Shown here piece after piece: positions 59,829 through 64,000 of a stretch of DNA of 64,000 bases. The number at the start of each line of letters is the position of its first letter. Within the stretch, counting starts at the first letter, position 1. A program made the translations under genes and the position numbers. Source of the stretch: Rhodobiaceae bacterium UBA4490 (GTDB lineage Bacteria > Pseudomonadota > Alphaproteobacteria > Parvibaculales > Parvibaculaceae); assembly GCA_002389665.1 (NCBI GenBank), contig DGNO01000003.1, positions 430,298-494,297 on the forward strand. Reading direction: 5' to 3'. Under the pieces are notes generated by a model, which saw only the letters and a list, made by a program, of their open reading frames with translations, was not told the origin of the DNA and searched no databases.

Positions 59829-60580
59829 CGGAGCAATCCCGGCCGGCGGAAAACACGCCGAGAGGCAAATTTCCTTGAAACTCTGCTTACAGAAGAAAGA
59901 GTTGTAGAGTCAGGATTACGAGCGCCATACCCGGCAACAATCCTTCCCACGGTACATGCTCGAGAACAAGGCGGAGACATTGGAGGGGGGCGGAAAAGGC
60001 TTAGAACTGACGGACGCTGCATGAGTCGCTCGCCATGCACAGCGTTAGATGCATAAACGGGCCAACGGTCTTGTCGAAGCGCAGAAGAGCGAGCCGGCCA
60101 TAAAAGCCAGCGCCTTCGACCGTTCCACCTCGAAACCGTCCCTGGATAAACGGCTGAGGCCGTTTGAGCCCATGATGAAGGATAGAGTGGCCACGATCGC
60201 TAGCTCGATGCCGGCGCGGCGGCAGAAAGTCCGGCCGATGCTCAAGGAGCATCCCGCAACAGGGGCTTTGTGGCAGCGATACCTGACATCGCGGCGGTGT
60301 GCCGCTCCGAAACGGTCGGGGGTTATCGGTAGAGCCATCGGGAACTGGAAGTGGCTCTTGCTGGCGGAGACTTAATAACGATCCCACGACTATCGTGCCC
60401 ATCCTCGCGCATCGGGAAATGCTGAATCTGCTGCTGGGTGGGTCACCGTGCAAAGTCGTTGACAGATCACTTCCGAGAGCGGTTTCCGGATCGATTGACC
60501 GATAGCTTCGTGTTCAGCGGTTTCCATTACGCATATTGTAAATCCGACGGCCAAAAACGAAGAAGATATGACCGATACCC
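59829..60580. other. Gene-poor degenerate region
   Basis: About 750 bases with no convincing intact gene. Short frames on both strands lack ribosome-binding sites and recognisable domains. On the minus strand near 60001-60090 a frame ends with LRFDKTVGPFMHL-like sequence that loosely recalls the C-terminus of IS-family transposases, but the match is too weak to call. Probably decayed mobile DNA. Confidence 0.4.
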
Positions 60581-61288
60581 TTACAGCGCTCCTTGGCCTT
60601 GGGGGGCGTTCACTTCCGTATCAGACAAGGCTTTCGATAAAATTTTCTCGGCTTTTTTGGCGAACTTCCCCCGTGAACTATCAAGAATCTCATGAGGGCC
60701 AAATGCTGCAGCCACCTCATTATAGTCTTGGAGAGCAGAACGGAGGCCGTCGATTAGTTCAGGCGTAGCTTTGGATCCATGCTGGTCAAGAAGCTTCTGT
60801 AGCCGATGTACTGCATGTTGTTTTTTGACCATGCTTTGAGCACTTACGCGTTTCAAACAAACCCCATAAGTTCCCGACATGAACTCTTCCCAGCCTTCTT
60901 CTGCCAGTTTTTCGATCTCAACAAGTGGCTGCCCCAGCGCTTGGGCAGCTTCGCGCAAAAAGCGCTCTTTGGTAAGTGCCGATATCTCGGCCAAACTGTG
61001 GCCACTCAGAGAAAATCGCTCGGCAACTCGGATATAACGCACCGTGTCCGGATGATAGTATCGGACCTCGCTATCAACTGTTTCCTTCTGCCCGGAAATG
61101 CTTGTCTCTGTTGTTAGACATAGTTGCGCAGAATGAGAGTGTGGAGGCACACATTGCGCCTGAACAAGCTCATTGAGTCGATCGACGGCAATACCGGCTC
61201 GTGAAGCGACCTCTTCCGCTGTCATGTAATTTTGCCGGAGATATGTGAGAACATCTCCGACAGAGTGCTTCGTATATTCATCCCGCAT
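60581..61288 (-). CDS. Unknown protein with N-terminal helix-turn-helix-like region (possible DUF6058-like)
   Basis: A 235-residue protein. The start MTAEEVASRAGIAVDRLNELVQAQCVPPHSHS resembles a short helix-turn-helix and the opening of DUF6058 proteins; a YYHPDTVRYI motif lies near residue 77. The C-terminal half is helical and charged, with KKAEKILSKALSDTEV. DUF6058 assignment is tentative. It diverges from the ArsR-type regulator gene over 166 bases, so the two are probably regulated together. Confidence 0.6.
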   Translation of the reverse strand: MRDEYTKHSVGDVLTYLRQNYMTAEEVASRAGIAVDRLNELVQAQCVPPHSHSAQLCLTTETSISGQKETVDSEVRYYHPDTVRYIRVAERFSLSGHSLAEISALTKERFLREAAQALGQPLVEIEKLAEEGWEEFMSGTYGVCLKRVSAQSMVKKQHAVHRLQKLLDQHGSKATPELIDGLRSALQDYNEVAAAFGPHEILDSSRGKFAKKAEKILSKALSDTEVNAPQGQGAL

Positions 61289-61404
61289 AGCACTTACCTC
61301 TTTTGAGCCTCGAGTTCTTGCCTGGGGAAAAGGGATGGTATGCGCCCAAAACCCACGGCTTGTAATATTAGAGTGAGGTCAAGTTTACTTGTCAAAATGT
61401 AACG

Positions 61405-61422
61405 TTTCGATCAAGATCGAAA
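61405..61422. promoter_or_regulatory. Perfect palindrome between divergent genes
   Basis: TTTCGATCAAGATCGAAA has perfect 7-base arms with a 4-base centre, and further matching bases lie outside. It sits 32 bases before the ArsR-type start. A regulatory operator for that protein is likely; a weaker CAAG-TTTA-CTTG repeat lies just upstream. Confidence 0.6.
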
Positions 61423-61454
61423 TGTGATTGTTAAGTAGGGCGAAGGAGATCGCC

Positions 61455-62150
61455 GTGTCGATTTCTAATAACGAAGCGTTGCTGCGCGCATTAAGCGTGC
61501 CAAGCAAAGCTGCAATTCTGTCATCCCTGATGGGAGGAGTTGCCTTACCGGCTAGCGAACTCTCTTTTCGCGCGGGCGTGCGCACGTCTACTACGAGTTT
61601 TCACTTAGCCCAGTTGCTTCAGGAGAGGCTTGTTCGCGTCAGAAAAATTGGGCGGCATCGGTATTATGAACTTAACGGGTTTCCCGTTGCAGAGTTGTTG
61701 GAGCGGTTCGACGTAAACACTCCTGAGCTTGCTACCAAAAACATAAGAGGTTGCGATCACTCGGAACTAAGAAAATGCCGTTGGTGCTACGATCATCTGG
61801 CCGGTGCTCTCGGCGTCAGTATTCTTTCAGGCCTTAGACGAAATAAATTGATAAGAACGTGCTCAGATAATTTCGAACTTCTAGAGCTAACGCGGAAAGG
61901 CAGCGCATTCTTCTCATCATTAGGGATCGAGGCTGGTTCTATACGTCAGACCAGACGCAAGTTCGCATACGAATGTATCGACTGGAGCGAGAGACGACCG
62001 CATCTGGCAGGGGCGCTGGGCGCAACACTCGCAGAAAAGATGGTCTCTCAGAGATGGGTAAAGGCCAAAACACCTGATCGAATAGCCGTAGTCACACCTC
62101 GCGGGAAGCGATGGCTCGCGGAAAACCTTGATGTGGTGATAGATGGCTGA
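61455..62150 (+). CDS. ArsR-type winged-helix regulator with extra C-terminal domain
   Basis: A 231-residue regulator. The N-terminal winged helix-turn-helix (ALRALSVPSKAAILSSLMGGVALPASELSFRAGVRTSTTSFHLAQLLQERLVRVRKIGRHRYYEL is spread over residues ~8-75) is ArsR-like. A second part has CRWCYDHLAGALG and ECIDWSERRPHLAGALGA, two HLAGALG repeats with cysteines that could bind metal or a redox ligand. The GTG at 61455 follows AAGGAGATCGCC. The gene diverges from the 60581-61288 gene. The nature of its signal is unknown. Confidence 0.82.
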   Translation: MSISNNEALLRALSVPSKAAILSSLMGGVALPASELSFRAGVRTSTTSFHLAQLLQERLVRVRKIGRHRYYELNGFPVAELLERFDVNTPELATKNIRGCDHSELRKCRWCYDHLAGALGVSILSGLRRNKLIRTCSDNFELLELTRKGSAFFSSLGIEAGSIRQTRRKFAYECIDWSERRPHLAGALGATLAEKMVSQRWVKAKTPDRIAVVTPRGKRWLAENLDVVIDG

Positions 62151-62178
62151 GGCCGATGCTGTCTAATGAATTTCTTAT

Positions 62179-62325
62179 CTAGGCCGTAAATTCATACGCA
62201 CGGAGCCAGATGCATATTGATGCGAGCCTGATCATGGCCATGAAGGTAGATCCGAGCTTGTCGTACCTGCTGGCGATACGCAAATGGGCCACAAGTCCGC
62301 GGAATGACGGAAAGTTTGTGGGGAG
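62179..62325 (-). mobile_element. IS5-like transposase C-terminal remnant
   Basis: The last ~48 codons, ending at a stop near 62179, read SRYDKLGSTFMAMIRLASICIWLRAYEF, closely matching the C-terminus of IS5-family (IS427-like) transposases. The upstream part of the transposase is missing; the remnant ends where the primase-like gene begins. So the element was truncated, perhaps by insertion or deletion at this boundary. Confidence 0.75.
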
Positions 62326-62355
62326 ATCCGGAGATCTTCGTTTTGCGGGGGAAGA

Positions 62356-63546
62356 GTGGTGGAGCCAGGCGGCGCAGAAAAAGAACCGCCCAAGCGCATC
62401 TATCTTGCCGTCCCTTATGAGGAAAAAGACGCGGCCAAGGAACTCGGCGCCCGCTGGGACCGGGGCCGCAAATCCTGGTATGTGCGCGCGGGGACCGATC
62501 TTGGGGCGGTTGCCAAATGGCTCGCGCAAGAGAACGCCCCAAAGCGCGAGGCGCCCTCCGTCTCGCCGCAGGAGGAGTTTGCGGAAGCTCTGGAAGCGAA
62601 CGGCCTCAAACTCAAAGGCATGCCGCAGATGGACGGCAAATGGCACCGGGTCCCGGTCGAGGGTGACCGCAAGGGACAGCTCTCCGGTTCCTACCGGGGC
62701 TTCCTCGACGGGCGTCCGGCCGGTCAGATCATGAACTACAAGACCGGCGAGAAGGCCGTGCAATGGGTGGCGACGGGCTCAAGGCTTGACCCCGAAGAGC
62801 TTGCCCGCGTCAAAGCCGACTCCCAGGCACGGCGCGCAAGCCTTGAAGCGGAGATTGCCGAAACCCAAGCCAAGACCGCCAAGCGCGCCTATGCCGTCTA
62901 TATCAACGCGGCAGAGGCCCCGCAGAACCACCCTTACCTTGAGAAGAAGCAGGTGAAAGCCCACGGCCTGAAACTCGATGAGAACGGCAATCTCCTGGTC
63001 CCTATGCGTGATGAGAAGGGCTTCCTCTGGAACCTGCAAGTGATCAAGGAAGACGGCACGAAACGCTTCCTCAAGGGCGGGCGCAAGACCGGCCTCATGC
63101 ATGTCATTGGGGAAGGAAACGGGCCGCTCCTCATTGCCGAAGGCTATGCGACGGCCGCGAGCCTTGAGAAGGCGACGGGCCGCCAGGTCGCGATCGGCTT
63201 CGATGCCGGGAACCTTGGCCCTGTCGCCGAAGCGCTACGGGCCAAGGAGCCGGAACGGACCCTGGTGATCGCGGCCGATGATGACCATGGCAAGGAGCGC
63301 AATGCGGGCCTTGCGCGGGCGCAAATCGCGGCCGAGGCGGTGAAAGCGGAACTCATTGTGCCGCCGCTGACGGAGGCCGAGAAGGCCAAGGGTCTGACCG
63401 ACTTCAATGACATCGCCCGCGAGCGGGGGCCGGAGGCGCTGGAAAAACTTCTGCCCGAGCTTGTGAAGACACGGGGCCAGGAAACCCGGAAAGCCGCGTC
63501 CCCTGCCAAAGCGCGACCCGGCGAGGCATTGGGGCTCGGGGTCTGA
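62356..63546 (+). CDS. Toprim primase-like plasmid protein with DUF5710 domain
   Basis: A 396-residue protein. Residues ~12-50 form a DUF5710 domain (KRIYLAVPYEEKDAAKELGARWDRGRKSWYV). A Toprim domain follows at ~250-310: LLIAEGYATAASL and the metal-binding VIAADDDHG. This combination is typical of large primase or relaxase-linked proteins of plasmids and integrative elements. The usual long N-terminal part is missing and the IS remnant lies just upstream, so this may be a 5'-truncated gene. The start codon is the first in frame, GTG at 62356. Confidence 0.78.
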   Translation: MVEPGGAEKEPPKRIYLAVPYEEKDAAKELGARWDRGRKSWYVRAGTDLGAVAKWLAQENAPKREAPSVSPQEEFAEALEANGLKLKGMPQMDGKWHRVPVEGDRKGQLSGSYRGFLDGRPAGQIMNYKTGEKAVQWVATGSRLDPEELARVKADSQARRASLEAEIAETQAKTAKRAYAVYINAAEAPQNHPYLEKKQVKAHGLKLDENGNLLVPMRDEKGFLWNLQVIKEDGTKRFLKGGRKTGLMHVIGEGNGPLLIAEGYATAASLEKATGRQVAIGFDAGNLGPVAEALRAKEPERTLVIAADDDHGKERNAGLARAQIAAEAVKAELIVPPLTEAEKAKGLTDFNDIARERGPEALEKLLPELVKTRGQETRKAASPAKARPGEALGLGV

Positions 63547-63676
63547 CCACGCAAACCGGCTGGCGGCGCGGGCTCGTGCCGCCAGTCTCTCTCTTCAAAA
63601 ACGACGCATCCCACTGGCCCGGCCGGGCTGGCAGATATAGACTGAGCAAGCTGATTCAAGCGTATAGGAGCATCTC

Positions 63677-63949
63677 ATGCCGAAGAGCTATTTGAGCGAA
63701 GAAGAACGCCGCGAGCTGATGGCAGAAGGTGTCTCTGATAATACGCTATACGCCATCGAGGCCGGGGAGGCCCGCCGAGCGGACGACATGCAAACCGCCT
63801 GGGCCTGGCTTGCTCTTGCCGAAATCCCTGCCTTTGCCCTTCTCGCTGCAAAGCGTGTGAACGGGGCGGACTGGATCAGGGCCAGGGGACTGCGTACCGA
63901 CACGGCGGACGCGGCCTATGGCAAAGACTGGCTTGATCGAGAGATTTGA
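63677..63949 (+). CDS. Small unknown protein of the mobile region
   Basis: A 90-residue acidic protein with no recognised domain. It contains SEEERRELMAEGVSDNTLYAIEAGE and LAAKRVNGADWIRARG. AGGAGCATCTC before the ATG is a good ribosome-binding site. It follows the primase-like gene by 130 bases and may be an accessory gene of the same mobile element. Confidence 0.6.
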   Translation: MPKSYLSEEERRELMAEGVSDNTLYAIEAGEARRADDMQTAWAWLALAEIPAFALLAAKRVNGADWIRARGLRTDTADAAYGKDWLDREI

Positions 63950-64000
63950 CGAATCTCTCTTCGAAGAAAAAATCTTTACGCAGGAAGTCGGCCGCACCCG

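Noticed and set aside
60001..60453. Minus-strand frame as an intact transposase
   Set aside because: Only a faint RFDK-like end is seen; no catalytic motif, no terminal repeats and no full-length frame.

Overview
The window is GC-rich, densely coded DNA from a Gram-negative bacterium, most likely an alphaproteobacterium. Supporting this are the outer-membrane pigment pathway, Tat-type signal peptides, the Mo-hydroxylase gene order small-large-FAD subunit, and an NsrR-type Rrf2 regulator; the genus cannot be fixed from sequence alone. No rRNA, tRNA or CRISPR was recognised.

Layout. 0-3.5 kb: the tail of a LuxR-type regulator, an HPP membrane protein, a GAF-domain chemoreceptor, an NsrR-like regulator with its operator, and a DUF4396 membrane protein. 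3.8-11.0 kb: a tightly coupled catabolic operon encoding a form-II molybdenum hydroxylase, a crotonase, a class III CoA-transferase and fumarylacetoacetase. A convergent TetR gene follows, and a TATGAT/ATCATA inverted repeat occurs near both transcription units. 12.3-28.8 kb: an 18-gene minus-strand aryl polyene (APE) pigment cluster with type II ketosynthases, ketoreductase, dehydratase, two ACPs, a ligase-dehydratase fusion, an aromatic ammonia-lyase, a halogenase-like flavoprotein, acyl- and glycosyltransferases, a LolA-like carrier and an MMPL exporter. 28.9-31 kb: an AT-richer patch holding a 600-bp tandem duplication of an unknown gene and another orphan.

31-38 kb: a GMC oxidoreductase operon with a Tat subunit and two paralogous membrane proteins, diverging from a TetR gene across three GGTCAnnTGACC sites. 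Then come two secreted unknowns, and a zinc alcohol dehydrogenase with its own TetR and palindromic operators. 38.3-43.3 kb: an AraC regulator, a soluble histidine kinase, an exported isochorismatase-fold protein with a YHS protein, and an NAD-dependent reductase with a SnoaL-like protein. 43.4-49.6 kb: a LysR gene and an ectoine-degradation set (doeD, doeA, doeC-like dehydrogenase) in which an M20 amidohydrolase occupies the deacetylase slot.

49.7-59.8 kb: recQ, then a block flanked by a second, degenerate copy of the recQ 3' end. The block carries a double-PAS chemoreceptor and an RpiR-controlled operon (enolase-superfamily enzyme, DUF2817 zinc hydrolase, group IV amino-acid decarboxylase, YtcJ-type amidohydrolase) that looks like a route for an acylated or modified diamino acid. 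59.8-64 kb: mobile or degenerate DNA with an IS5-like transposase tail, a Toprim primase-like plasmid gene, an ArsR-type regulator with a perfect palindrome, and unknown small genes.

The most promising candidates for undescribed biology are the Mo-hydroxylase/CoA/fumarylacetoacetase operon, the RpiR operon inside the recQ-flanked block, and the halogenase-like APE cluster.
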